DNA from: Daejeonella oryzae DSM 19973
GTDB lineage: Bacteria; Bacteroidota; Bacteroidia; Sphingobacteriales; Sphingobacteriaceae
NCBI RefSeq assembly: GCF_000422945.1
Contig: NZ_AUHA01000002.1
Coordinates: 992,001-1,056,000, forward strand
Length of the DNA stretch: 64,000 nucleotides
Direction of reading: 5' to 3'
Position 1 is the stretch's first letter; each line of letters begins with the position of its first letter. The position numbers and the translations under genes are program-made. Shown piece by piece: positions 54,216 to 63,496 of the stretch. Below the pieces are notes generated by a model. It was not told the DNA's origin. It saw only the letters and a program-made list of their open reading frames with translations, and searched no databases.

Positions 54216-55460
54216 TTAGGCCTTATTTTTTTCTTCAATCCATTTAGACATGTATTTTGTTCCGGAAATTGTATGGTGCATCAGCATTGCACCCGTAAAA
54301 TTCCGATGCCTGTGTTTGGAAAGATTATTTTTAATTTCTAAAATTCTATGGATTAATTCCAAGCCGGGAACTTCCAATGAGTAACATTTATTTATGATCC
54401 ATATACCACGTTTCTGTGCATTTTCCCATTCCCGTTGATCGGTATATAATTTAACAGCCGCTTCGGCAATTCCATTTGCGTCGTCGGCAATAAATCCGCT
54501 CCATTCCAGCCCCGGATGCATGCCTTCGGCACCAATATACGTAGTTACACTCGGTGTACCGCATTGCATGGCTTCTATTAACTTTCCCTTAATACCAGCG
54601 CCAAAACGTAATGGAGCCAGACACACTCTGGCCGCTGTAACAACCTGAGCAGCATTTTCTGCCCTTCCTTTTATAAAAAAACCTTCTGCCGGCTTATTAA
54701 GTTCATTCACTTTTTGTGACGGATAAGCTCCATAAACATGCATTTCTGCACCGGGTAATTTTTTATGAATTATTGGCCAGATTTCCTCCTTTAGATATAA
54801 AACTGCATTCCAGTTAGGCTCATGCAAAAAATTTCCTATGGTAATAAAATTCTTTCTTGAATCAAAAGTCGGCCATTTGCTACTATCCTCCGGATTTATG
54901 GGCTCCAGTAAAAATGGAATATAATGAAGCAATGAATTATCAACCTTAAAAAAGTTGAGTAGTATGTTCATTTCTACATCAGAAATAATCAAAGATAAAT
55001 CGCACCTCAAAATACTGGCTACTTCCCTTTTAGCAACACTGGATACAAGGTCATCTTCAGTAAATTCTCTTTTCTCTTTGAAGGCTTGTTGACGTGCTCT
55101 TCTAAGACTGTGTAAATCTTCGGTATCTAAAATGCGAATTGCATCCGGACAATTTTCTGCTACCCGCCATCCAAATTGTTCCTCGATCATAAAGCGGTCA
55201 AACAGCACTATATCCGGATTTAGGTTCTTGATAAATAGATCGAAGCCTGAATCATTTAATGAGATAGTGATTCTATCAATTTCCAATTGAGCAAAATCAA
55301 ACATGTAATCACTATCGGAAGCTGCACTGGCAAATGTTACTTTCCAGTTTTGTGATATAAATAAATGAACTAACTGGATCATCCGCATGCCTGCAGCTGA
55401 TGAATTAGGCTCTGGCCAAACGAAACCGATAATTAATACATGTTGTTTTGAATTTGTCAT
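54216..55460 (-). CDS. Glycosyltransferase, GT-B fold (family 4-like)
   Basis: A 414-residue cytoplasmic glycosyltransferase. N-terminal Rossmann part: VLIIGFVWPEPNSSAAGMRMIQLVHLF, FDRFMIEEQFGWRVAE, IRILDTEDLHSLRRAR. C-terminal nucleotide-sugar part: FITIGNFLHEPNWNAVLYL, MHVYGAYPS, CLAPLRFGAGIKGKLIEAMQCGTPSVTTYIGAEGM by position (about residues 283-317), which is the donor-binding E-x7-E-like motif. No neighbouring polysaccharide genes, so acceptor and product are unknown. Confidence 0.88.
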   Translation of the reverse strand: MTNSKQHVLIIGFVWPEPNSSAAGMRMIQLVHLFISQNWKVTFASAASDSDYMFDFAQLEIDRITISLNDSGFDLFIKNLNPDIVLFDRFMIEEQFGWRVAENCPDAIRILDTEDLHSLRRARQQAFKEKREFTEDDLVSSVAKREVASILRCDLSLIISDVEMNILLNFFKVDNSLLHYIPFLLEPINPEDSSKWPTFDSRKNFITIGNFLHEPNWNAVLYLKEEIWPIIHKKLPGAEMHVYGAYPSQKVNELNKPAEGFFIKGRAENAAQVVTAARVCLAPLRFGAGIKGKLIEAMQCGTPSVTTYIGAEGMHPGLEWSGFIADDANGIAEAAVKLYTDQREWENAQKRGIWIINKCYSLEVPGLELIHRILEIKNNLSKHRHRNFTGAMLMHHTISGTKYMSKWIEEKNKA

Positions 55461-55571
55461 TTATTTTGAAAGCTCGGCAAATTTATCATTTTATAAATAG
55501 TAAGGTGATTTTGATGGCTGAATGCTGTGACCTAAAAATCAATTTAATTATATTTAAATCAGTCCAAACGA

Positions 55572-56348
55572 ATGCTCAGCAAGAAAAAGCAAAAGAAGTT
55601 TCTTCTGAATAAATGCGTAAATATTATTTATTATATGAACGCATTTTGCCAAAGAAAGAATGCAGAAGATCTGCATCAAATGCGTGTTGAGATTAAAAAA
55701 TTAAATGCCTTTATTTTCTTTTTAAAAAAGCAATTCGGCAGCAATTTCTATGCAAATATATTATCTCCTGTTAAAAATATTTTTAAAGAGGCCGGTGTAA
55801 TCAGAACTGCACAGGTTAACTTAGAACTTGCAAAAAAAATTGATCTCAAAAATCCTAATGTGATTAATGATCTGATTAAAAGAATTGATACAGGGTCGTT
55901 GGAATTTTGTATGAATAGGTTGGAAGCCAGCAAAATGATGCAGCGATTTGTACTACAAATGTTGCCTAGTCTCAAAGAGATACGAACTTCCAGAATCAAA
56001 AAGTTTTTTAGAAAAGAAATTGAAAAATCAAATCCGCAATTGCTAGGAAAACTCAGTACAAAAGAATGGCATCATTTGAGGAAAAAAATTAAAATTCTCC
56101 TGTATGTTCATCAATTTTTAAATGAAGATATTCAGATGAAAATAAAATTAAATCGCTCTTACTTAAATAATCTGCAGGAATCAATTGGAATGTTGCATGA
56201 TGTTGAAATTGTTTCAGGATTGATAGATAGAAATGAACGGGCCGGAAAAGCACTCGTTAAAAAATTGGGTGGCGAAATGGCTTTGCAAGAGAGATGTTTA
56301 CATGAAGAAATTCAAAATTATAATTCTAAAGTTTTCTCACGCGGGTAA
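55572..56348 (+). CDS. CHAD-domain protein
   Basis: A 258-residue helical protein rich in Lys. CHAD features: ADLHQMRVEIKKLNAFIFFLK-type first helix (here NAEDLHQMRVEIKKL), and WHHLRKKIKILLYVHQFL with the conserved His/Arg/Lys cluster. CHAD domains bind inorganic polyphosphate through these basic residues. No polyphosphate kinase or phosphatase is adjacent. Followed by the tRNA-like gene. Confidence 0.85.
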   Translation: MLSKKKQKKFLLNKCVNIIYYMNAFCQRKNAEDLHQMRVEIKKLNAFIFFLKKQFGSNFYANILSPVKNIFKEAGVIRTAQVNLELAKKIDLKNPNVINDLIKRIDTGSLEFCMNRLEASKMMQRFVLQMLPSLKEIRTSRIKKFFRKEIEKSNPQLLGKLSTKEWHHLRKKIKILLYVHQFLNEDIQMKIKLNRSYLNNLQESIGMLHDVEIVSGLIDRNERAGKALVKKLGGEMALQERCLHEEIQNYNSKVFSRG

Positions 56349-56436
56349 AAAAATAAAAAATAATTTGACAAAAATTTTAAATATTCATTATCTTGTACTT
56401 AAATAATTAAATTAATAAGATTTTATTATTTTTTTG

Positions 56437-56519
56437 GGGGTGATGCCAGAGTGGTCAAATGGGACGAATGGTAAATTCGTTAATTTTTGTTTACGGAGGT
56501 TCGAATCCTTCTCCCCCCA
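56437..56519 (+). tRNA. tRNA-Tyr(GUA)-like gene, probably degenerate
   Basis: Type-II tRNA of 83 bases. Acceptor 56437-56443 pairs with 56512-56518 except for one U-C mismatch; T8; D stem CCA/TGG; anticodon stem ACGAA/TTCGT around the loop TGGTAAA; variable arm of 14 bases with a weak TAA/TTA stem; T arm GGAGG-TTCGAAT-CCTTC; discriminator A. The loop gives anticodon GTA, but position 33 is G instead of the near-universal U. The CCA end is not encoded. It may be a pseudogene or a non-canonical tRNA. Confidence 0.7.
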
Positions 56520-56633
56520 CAATTTCTTGCACTTCCCTGTTTCTAAGGGTGATTTTAGACAATGAAGTTTGAGTATAAATATTCCTGTAAAGATTTTAAA
56601 GATAATTTTATGGAATATTTATACTCTTAAATC

Positions 56634-58379
56634 TTACAAATCTGTTTTAATTTTCAGCTCTTTTAACTGAACTTCAGAAATAGTTGAAGGCGAATCAATC
56701 ATTACATCTCTTCCGGAATTGTTTTTAGGAAAAGCAATTACATCTCTGATTGAATCCAATCCGGCAAAAATGGAAACAAGGCGATCAAAGCCAAATGCTA
56801 TTCCGCCATGCGGAGGTGCTCCATATTCAAAAGCATCCATTAAAAATCCAAACTGTTTTTGAGCCTCTTCATTGCTGAAACCAAGATGTTTAAACATTAA
56901 AGCCTGCAATGTACGGTCATGAATCCGGATAGACCCACCTCCAATTTCAGTACCATTAATTACCATGTCGTAAGCATTGGCTCTAACCTCGCCCGGATTA
57001 GTATCTAAAAGGGCAATATCGTCAGGTTTTGGTGAAGTAAACGGATGATGCATGGCGTGGTACCGCTCATTTTCCTCATCCCATTCTAAAAGCGGAAAAT
57101 CAAGAACCCATAATGGTGAAAACACATTTTTATCGCGTAAGCCCAGACGGTTTCCCATTTCAAGGCGTAATTCACTTAACTGCTTCCGGACTTTTTCAGT
57201 AGGGCCGGCCATTACTAAAATAAGGTCACCGGGTTCAGAATGGTATAATTCTGACCATTTTTTCAGTTCATCTTCATTGTAGAATTTATCCACTGATGAT
57301 TTCAGTGTTCCGTCGGAGTTGTGGCGTAAATAGATTAATCCGGTAGCGCCAATTTGTGGTCGTTTGATAAAATCGGTCAGTTCATCCAATTGCTTACGTG
57401 TATAAACCGCACAATTTTTGGCTTTTATTCCAACTACCAGTTCTGCATTGTCAAAGACAGGAAATCCTTTTTCTTTAACCAGTTCATTCATTTCAACAAA
57501 CTGCATTTCAAAACGTGTATCGGGCTTGTCAGAACCATATAAGCGCATGGCATCTGCATAGGTCATCCGGGGAACATCTGCAAGATCAATGTCTTTGACA
57601 TTTTTAAACATTATACGGATTAAACCTTCAAAAACATTTAGAATATCTTCCTGCTCAATAAATGCCATTTCGCAATCTATCTGTGTAAATTCAGGCTGAC
57701 GATCCGCACGCAAATCTTCATCGCGAAAGCATTTTACAATCTGGAAATATCTGTCGAAACCCGACACCATCAGCAACTGCTTAAACGTTTGCGGCGATTG
57801 CGGAAGGGCATAAAATTCTCCCGGATTCATACGGCTTGGGACTACAAAATCTCGTGCCCCTTCCGGAGTTGATTTGATCAGAACCGGAGTTTCTACTTCT
57901 ATAAAGTCCATTCCGTCCAAATATTTTCGGACTTCCTGGGCCATTTTATGTCGTAATACTAAATTATTTCTAACGGGATTTCTGCGAAGATCAAGATAAC
58001 GGTATTTCATCCGAAGATCTTCTCCGCCATCGGTTTCATCTTCAATTAGAAATGGCGGTAATTTGGCGGCATTTAAAACCTCGAGACTGGAAACTTTAAT
58101 CTCTATTTCGCCGGTTGACATTTTTAAATTTTTGCTGGAACGCTCAATTACTTTACCGCTTACTTTAATCACAAATTCACGGCCTAATTCACGGGCCTGA
58201 GCTCTTAAAGCTGCATTGTCATCCGAATTAAAAGTTAACTGAGTAATACCGTAGCGGTCACGCATATCAACAAAGGTCATCCCACCCAGATCGCGTGATT
58301 TTTGGACCCAACCTGTTAAGGTTACCTCTTTTCCCAGATCGCTGATAGTTAATTCGCCGCAGGTATGTGTTCTAAGCAT
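56634..58379 (-). CDS. aspS: Aspartate--tRNA ligase
   Basis: A 581-residue class-II aminoacyl-tRNA synthetase. I start it at the ATG at 58379 ([13 protein letters not shown]); the longer frame to 58403 would run into a promoter box at 58401-58408. OB-fold: [27 protein letters not shown] by position. Class-II motif 2: [23 protein letters not shown], with [10 protein letters not shown] as motif 3 (GIAFGFDRL). The GAD insertion is present, as in bacterial AspRS. Length typical. Confidence 0.97.
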   Translation of the reverse strand: MLRTHTCGELTISDLGKEVTLTGWVQKSRDLGGMTFVDMRDRYGITQLTFNSDDNAALRAQARELGREFVIKVSGKVIERSSKNLKMSTGEIEIKVSSLEVLNAAKLPPFLIEDETDGGEDLRMKYRYLDLRRNPVRNNLVLRHKMAQEVRKYLDGMDFIEVETPVLIKSTPEGARDFVVPSRMNPGEFYALPQSPQTFKQLLMVSGFDRYFQIVKCFRDEDLRADRQPEFTQIDCEMAFIEQEDILNVFEGLIRIMFKNVKDIDLADVPRMTYADAMRLYGSDKPDTRFEMQFVEMNELVKEKGFPVFDNAELVVGIKAKNCAVYTRKQLDELTDFIKRPQIGATGLIYLRHNSDGTLKSSVDKFYNEDELKKWSELYHSEPGDLILVMAGPTEKVRKQLSELRLEMGNRLGLRDKNVFSPLWVLDFPLLEWDEENERYHAMHHPFTSPKPDDIALLDTNPGEVRANAYDMVINGTEIGGGSIRIHDRTLQALMFKHLGFSNEEAQKQFGFLMDAFEYGAPPHGGIAFGFDRLVSIFAGLDSIRDVIAFPKNNSGRDVMIDSPSTISEVQLKELKIKTDL

Positions 58380-58400
58380 TATTTTAAATTTAAATACCTG

Positions 58401-58408
58401 CAAAAGTA
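58401..58408 (-). promoter_or_regulatory. Putative -7 box of aspS (TACTTTTG)
   Basis: Minus-strand TACTTTTG matches TAnnTTTG and lies 21 bases upstream of the ATG at 58379. It also argues against the longer aspS frame. Confidence 0.45.
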
Positions 58409-58492
58409 TGATTTTTGATGGTATTGTCAGGCGTGGTTCTGTTCAATAATTGCTGTCAAATTTTCTACCCAATCTTATTACATAAAAAATTA

Positions 58493-58500
58493 TACATTTG
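58493..58500 (+). promoter_or_regulatory. Putative -7 box of the thiamine operon (TACATTTG)
   Basis: TACATTTG ends 10 bases before the riboswitch begins, which places the transcription start right at the riboswitch 5' end. Confidence 0.5.
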
Positions 58501-58510
58501 TCAGATCAAT

Positions 58511-58660
58511 AAGGGGTGCCTTGTTTGCGAAATCAAACACAAAAACAGGCTGAGAACATACCCATCAAGGAGAGTAACAAGTTTTTAAAGCAGAAATTAC
58601 TGCACAAAACCGTCACTTTCTAAGAGCACCTGATCCGGATAATGCCGGCGGAGGGAGGTA
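58511..58660 (+). ncRNA. TPP riboswitch (THI element)
   Basis: Conserved THI-box blocks are present in order: GGGGTGCC (58513-58520), CTGAGA (58550-58555), ATACCC (58558-58563), ACCTGATC (58628-58635), then GGATAATGCCGGCG and AGGGA (58652-58656). It senses thiamine diphosphate and normally lowers expression of downstream thiamine genes. A 64-base insert between ATACCC and ACCTGATC extends the P3 arm. Downstream, CTATGC/GCATAG (58674-58696) can pair, and no T-tract terminator is seen, so control is likely at translation start. Confidence 0.93.
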
Positions 58661-58722
58661 AAAAGTTAATAATCTATGCTTAACCCCTATGCATAGCAGT
58701 TTTAACTCATAAAAAACACACA

Positions 58723-61089
58723 TTGAAAAAGATTACATTGATTGCCATCACGGCAATTCTGATTCCGTTCATTTCATGGGCGCAATTTTCATTAAGCGGA
58801 AAAATTTCAGACAAAAAAACAGGGAAATTTCTTGCCGGAGCAAGCATTAAGATATTAAACCCTGAAATTAAAATTCAGAGTAATGCCGATGGACAATATT
58901 TGTTAACAACACTTCCAAAAGGAAGTTACAGCCTGCAGGTTTCTTTTCTCGGTTTTAAAACAGAGATAATCGCAATTGAATTAGACAAAAGCAAGGTGCT
59001 TGATATTGCTTTAGAGCAAAGCAGTCTTTTAACCGAAGAAGTAATTGTAAGTGCAACACGTGCCCGACAGAATTCTTCCTCAACGTATCAGAATATTAGT
59101 AAAGCTGAACTTGAAAAAAATAATCTTGGTCAGGATTTGCCTTTTCTGCTTAACCAAACCGCTTCAGCTGTAGTTACATCTGATGCCGGAGCCGGCATCG
59201 GTTATACGGGAATCCGCATACGGGGAAGTGATCCAACTCGTATAAATGTGACTATAAATGGTATTCCATATAACGATTCTGAAAGCCAGGGAACATTTCT
59301 TGTAAATCTGCCGGATTTTGCATCCTCGGTAGACAATATTCAGATTCAACGCGGTGTTGGTACATCTACAAACGGAGCCGGAGCTTTTGGTGGAAGTATT
59401 AATATTCAAACAACAACCCGTTCTGATTCGGCTTATGCAAGCTTAAACAACACATACGGATCATTCGATACATGGAAAAATACGCTGAATCTAGGTTCGG
59501 GACTGATTAGCAATCATTTTAGTTTTGACGGGAGATTATCTCAGATTAAATCTGATGGTTACATAGACCGGGCTTCAACAGATCTCAAGTCTTATTTTGC
59601 CAGTGCTGCCTATTATGGAAAGCAGAATATTCTTAGGGCAAACATTTTTTCAGGTAAGGAAAAGACGTACCAGGCATGGAACGGCGTGCCTGAAAGTTTG
59701 TTGGTTATAAACCGTACGTATAATGGTTTTACCTACCAGGATCAGACAGATAATTATACTCAAACCAATTATCAGTTACTTTATTCACAAAATGTTTCTC
59801 CACAAATTTCTTTAAACGGAGCTCTGCATTACACTAAAGGGAAAGGATATTTCGAGGAATTTAAAGAAGATCAAAATCTGGAAGCTTACGGTCTTCCGTC
59901 TTTTGAAAGTGATGGAGCCACCATTAATCAAACGGATTTGGTCCGCCGCCGCTGGCTGGACAATGATTTTTATGGGTTAACCTATTCTTTAAACTATAAT
60001 CCGCTAAACTATTTAAAGGTGACATTAGGCGGTGCATATAATGAATATAATGGCAAGCATTTTGGCGAAGTGGTTTCTGCTCCGTATCCGCAGGCTATTA
60101 ATGGAAAAAATTACTACGAAGGACTTGGTTTTAAGACAGACTTTAATGTTTTTGGTAAGACAGAATGGCAACTTGGAAGACTGAATATATTTACGGATTT
60201 GCAGTATCGCAGAATCTCTTATAAAATTAATGGAACAGATAAAAACAGGTTTGCCCTTAACAATAATGAGCAATTAGGTTTTTTTAATCCGAAAATTGGG
60301 TTTTCTTATCAGCTGAATCCAGAGAGTAATATCTATGTATCATTCGCAGTAGCTAATAAAGAGCCTAACCGGGATGATTATATCAATTCAACAGATATGA
60401 ATCAACCCAAATCTGAAAATCTCAAAGATATTGAGGCTGGCTTTAGGTTTGGGAAACAGAATTTTAATACCGCCATAAATGGTTTTGCAATGATTTATAA
60501 AGATCAGTTGGTATTAACCGGAAAAGTGAATGATGTTGGAGAATATATCCGTCAGAACGTACCTCAAAGTTACCGTATTGGTGTAGAAGCCACACAATCA
60601 TGGCAGCTCAGCCCTCGCTTAAACTGGAATTTCAATGCAGCATTAAGCAGTAATAAAGTTCAGCGTTTTACCGAATTTGTAGATGACTATGACAATGGCG
60701 GTCAGCTGGTAAATAACTACAAAAATACGGATCTTGCTTTTTCACCGTCGTTTGTCGCTTCTTCAGAGTTTGCTGTAAAACCTTTTCAAAAAACAGAAAT
60801 TGCATTATTAAGTAAATATGTAAGCAAACAATATCTCGATAATACTGGCAATACAAATCGGAGTATAGATGCATTCTTTGTAAATGACCTTCGCCTAAGT
60901 TACAATACAGCATTTAAGCGATTAAAAAATATTGGCTTAACCTTGCTTGTAAATAATATTTTTTCTGAATTGTATGAAAGTAATGGCTATACATTCAGCT
61001 ATTTATATGATGGTAATTTTACAACAGAAAATTTTTATTACCCACAGGCAAAACATAATTTCCTGCTGTCATTAAATGTAAAATTTTAG
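58723..61089 (+). CDS. TonB-dependent outer-membrane receptor, probably for thiamine or its phosphates
   Basis: A 788-residue outer-membrane transporter. Start TTG at 58723, with signal MKKITLIAITAILIPFISWAQ-like by position. Residues about 22-100 are a CarboxypepD-like domain (SGKISDKKTGKFLAGASIKI). The plug covers about 108-230 (EEVIVSATRARQNSSSTYQNI, GIRIRGSDPTRINVTINGIPYND, VGTSTNGAGAFGGSINIQTT), and the rest is a 22-strand barrel ending in a Phe (SLNVKF). It lies directly behind the TPP riboswitch and before thiamine genes. Known thiamine-regulated receptors of Bacteroidota have the same setting; substrate assignment is by context. Confidence 0.88.
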   Translation: MKKITLIAITAILIPFISWAQFSLSGKISDKKTGKFLAGASIKILNPEIKIQSNADGQYLLTTLPKGSYSLQVSFLGFKTEIIAIELDKSKVLDIALEQSSLLTEEVIVSATRARQNSSSTYQNISKAELEKNNLGQDLPFLLNQTASAVVTSDAGAGIGYTGIRIRGSDPTRINVTINGIPYNDSESQGTFLVNLPDFASSVDNIQIQRGVGTSTNGAGAFGGSINIQTTTRSDSAYASLNNTYGSFDTWKNTLNLGSGLISNHFSFDGRLSQIKSDGYIDRASTDLKSYFASAAYYGKQNILRANIFSGKEKTYQAWNGVPESLLVINRTYNGFTYQDQTDNYTQTNYQLLYSQNVSPQISLNGALHYTKGKGYFEEFKEDQNLEAYGLPSFESDGATINQTDLVRRRWLDNDFYGLTYSLNYNPLNYLKVTLGGAYNEYNGKHFGEVVSAPYPQAINGKNYYEGLGFKTDFNVFGKTEWQLGRLNIFTDLQYRRISYKINGTDKNRFALNNNEQLGFFNPKIGFSYQLNPESNIYVSFAVANKEPNRDDYINSTDMNQPKSENLKDIEAGFRFGKQNFNTAINGFAMIYKDQLVLTGKVNDVGEYIRQNVPQSYRIGVEATQSWQLSPRLNWNFNAALSSNKVQRFTEFVDDYDNGGQLVNNYKNTDLAFSPSFVASSEFAVKPFQKTEIALLSKYVSKQYLDNTGNTNRSIDAFFVNDLRLSYNTAFKRLKNIGLTLLVNNIFSELYESNGYTFSYLYDGNFTTENFYYPQAKHNFLLSLNVKF

Positions 61090-61170
61090 AAATCACCTTT
61101 AGTTAACGTAAATATCACAATGATTTAAAATTTCATTGCTGATATTCGCGTTTTCTTTAAAATCATTCAA

Positions 61171-62823
61171 ATGAAGATCAAATACCTGCTGTTCCTGCTA
61201 TTATTTAGTTTTACACTTCCTTCCTCAGCCCAAAAAACAAAATCAGGTAATCCGCAAAATAAACTGGCCCGGCCGAAATTGGTTGTTGGTATTGTAGTGG
61301 ATCAGATGCGGTATGATTTCCTATATCGTTTTTATAACAGGTATGAGTCCGGTGGATTTAAGCGTTTACTGAACGAAGGATTTAGCTGTGAAAATGCAAG
61401 CATTGATTATATACCCACTTATACTGCTATCGGCCACAGTACGGTTTATACAGGATCAGTTCCTTCTATTCACGGGATTGCCGGGAATGATTTTATTATT
61501 CAAACCACCGGAAAAACATTGTACTGCACAGCAGATTCAATAGTTAAAACTGTAGGAAGTACCTCTGCTGCCGGTGAGATGTCTCCAAGAAATTTATTAT
61601 CCACTACGGTTACTGATGAGCTTAAAATGGCTACTAACTTCCGATCTAAAGTAATCGGAATCGCGATGAAAGACCGTGGCGCAATTTTACCTGCCGGACA
61701 TTCTGCAAATGCGGCCTATTGGTTTGATGATCTGACCGGAAACTGGATCAGCAGTACCTATTATATGAATGCTTTACCCAACTGGGTTCAAACATTTAAT
61801 CAGTCAAAGCGTGTAGAAAAATACATGAAACAGGACTGGAACACTTTGTATCCTATATCAACATATACTCAAAGTTATCCGGATAGCAACAGGTATGAAG
61901 GAAAGTTTTCTAATTCTGCTCAGGGTATTTTTCCGATTAAAACTTCGGCTATGCTGGCCAAAGGATTTGGCGGAATCCGGAGTACTCCGTATGGTAATTC
62001 AATTACCCTTGATCTGGCAAAAGCAGCAATTGAAAATGAAGCTTTGGGACAAAATTCAGATACAGATTTCTTAACAGTCAGTTTTTCATCAACAGATTAT
62101 ATCGGACACCAGCTGGGGCATAATTCAGTAGAAATAGAAGATACTTACCTGCGCCTGGATCATGATTTATCTTCTTTCTTTACTTTTTTAGATTCTAAAA
62201 TGGGAAAAGGAAATTATACGGTTTTTTTAACCTCAGATCATGGTGCAGCTACCAATGCTAACCTGCTGAAAGATAAAAACATCCCGGCAGGCTTATGGCC
62301 CGGAAAAGAAATTTTAGCGGATCTTAATTCTTTGTTATTATCAAAATACAAAGCTCCCGGACTGGTAATTGGACTGGGTAATTATCAGGTTAACCTTAAT
62401 AATTTACTAATTGCAAAAAATAAGCTAAATGAACAGGAAATAGTTACGGATTGCATTGCTTTCTTAAAAAATAAACCGGGAGTTGCTTTTGTAGTAAACA
62501 TGCAAAATATTCAGAATTCTTCAATTCCTGATGAATTGCGCAGCCGGATTGTGAACGGATATAACGCCGAACGGAGCGGTGCTATTCAACTAATTTTAAA
62601 ACCGGGCTGGTATCTGGGTTACAGCAGCACCGGTACAACACACGGAACCTGGAATTCTTACGATGCGCATATTCCTTTGTTATTTATGGGCTGGGGAATA
62701 AATAAAGGCAAAACCAATCAGGCGGTACGCATGACGGATATTGCACCTACTGTTTCTGCACTCTTACATATTCAGGAGCCAAACGGATCAATTGGAAAAC
62801 CCATTGTTGAAGTATTAAAATAG
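61171..62823 (+). CDS. Exported PafA-like alkaline phosphatase
   Basis: A 550-residue secreted phosphatase (signal ending SSAQK). Active-site motifs of the PafA/alkaline-phosphatase superfamily: VVDQMRYDFLYRF (Asp metal ligand), DYIPTYTAIGHSTVYTG (nucleophile Thr), MKDRGAILPAGHSANAA (Lys and Arg binding phosphate), SSTDYIGHQLGHNS (Asp, His ligands), LTSDHGAATN (Asp-His) and GTTHGTWNSYDAHIP (last His). It hydrolyses phosphate monoesters in the periplasm. Its place between the receptor and ThiE-like gene suggests it may act on thiamine phosphates; that is inference. Confidence 0.9.
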   Translation: MKIKYLLFLLLFSFTLPSSAQKTKSGNPQNKLARPKLVVGIVVDQMRYDFLYRFYNRYESGGFKRLLNEGFSCENASIDYIPTYTAIGHSTVYTGSVPSIHGIAGNDFIIQTTGKTLYCTADSIVKTVGSTSAAGEMSPRNLLSTTVTDELKMATNFRSKVIGIAMKDRGAILPAGHSANAAYWFDDLTGNWISSTYYMNALPNWVQTFNQSKRVEKYMKQDWNTLYPISTYTQSYPDSNRYEGKFSNSAQGIFPIKTSAMLAKGFGGIRSTPYGNSITLDLAKAAIENEALGQNSDTDFLTVSFSSTDYIGHQLGHNSVEIEDTYLRLDHDLSSFFTFLDSKMGKGNYTVFLTSDHGAATNANLLKDKNIPAGLWPGKEILADLNSLLLSKYKAPGLVIGLGNYQVNLNNLLIAKNKLNEQEIVTDCIAFLKNKPGVAFVVNMQNIQNSSIPDELRSRIVNGYNAERSGAIQLILKPGWYLGYSSTGTTHGTWNSYDAHIPLLFMGWGINKGKTNQAVRMTDIAPTVSALLHIQEPNGSIGKPIVEVLK

Positions 62824-62824
62824 A

Positions 62825-63463
62825 ATGAGAAAATACATTTCCCGATTTCATTACCTTACTCAGGATCTTCCTCATCGAAGTCATGCAGAACAAACACAAA
62901 TTGCCTGCGAAGCCGGGGCAAACTGGATACAGTATCGCTGTTTCAGTAAAGATGATGAGGAACTGATAAATGAAATACATCAGGTTGCTTCTATTTGTGA
63001 TGACTGGGGAGCTACATTAATATTAACCGATCATTATCATTTGCTTCACCTGGTAGATGCGCAGGGCGTTCATCTGGAAAATATAGAAGCGGATTTTAAA
63101 ATGATTCGTGAAAGAATTACGGATGAAAAAACTTTAGGTGCTTCCGCGAATTCCATAGATGACATTTACCGTATTTCCACGTCAGGCGTGGTTGATTATA
63201 TTGGTTGCGGCCCATACGCCTTTACCAAAACTAAGCCTAATGATTATCCGGTATTGGGTTTTGAAGCATACCGAAGCATCATTTCTAAAATGAATGATCA
63301 GCAAATCGATATTCCTTTGATTGCCGTGGGAGGCATTAAACCGATGGATGTTGATGATTTGCTTACCACAGGAATACAGGGAATTGCTGTTTCTGCAGCA
63401 ATTAATGCCGAGGAAGATCCATACTCAGCATTTAAAGAGTTTTATAAAAAGATTTCTTTGTAG
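62825..63463 (+). CDS. Divergent thiamine-phosphate synthase (ThiE/TenI) family protein
   Basis: A 212-residue TIM-barrel protein. The C-terminal half fits ThiE well: TLGASANSIDDI, VDYIGCGPYAFTKTKPNDYP, PLIAVGGIKPMDVDDLL. In the N-terminal half key residues differ: the QLREK-type loop reads IQYRCFSKDDEEL, the ND pair of the pyrophosphate site is TD, and GVHLGQED is GVHLENIEA. It may therefore be a weak synthase, a TenI-like protein, or have another thiazole-related role. ATG 2 bases after the phosphatase stop. Confidence 0.8.
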   Translation: MRKYISRFHYLTQDLPHRSHAEQTQIACEAGANWIQYRCFSKDDEELINEIHQVASICDDWGATLILTDHYHLLHLVDAQGVHLENIEADFKMIRERITDEKTLGASANSIDDIYRISTSGVVDYIGCGPYAFTKTKPNDYPVLGFEAYRSIISKMNDQQIDIPLIAVGGIKPMDVDDLLTTGIQGIAVSAAINAEEDPYSAFKEFYKKISL

Positions 63464-63484
63464 GAAGTTGTAAAATTGCTTCGC

Positions 63485-63492
63485 TATTTTTG
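63485..63492 (+). promoter_or_regulatory. Putative internal -7 box before the thiamine kinase gene
   Basis: TATTTTTG matches TAnnTTTG and ends 4 bases before the ATG at 63497, again suggesting a leaderless start independent of the riboswitch. No good -33 box at ideal spacing. Confidence 0.35.
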
Positions 63493-63496
63493 TTAC

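Larger units (their letters stand above)
58404..58722. other. Intergenic region between aspS and the thiamine operon
   Basis: 319 bases, divergent. Holds the aspS and thiamine-operon promoter boxes and the TPP riboswitch listed separately. No additional frame of note. Confidence 0.6.
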
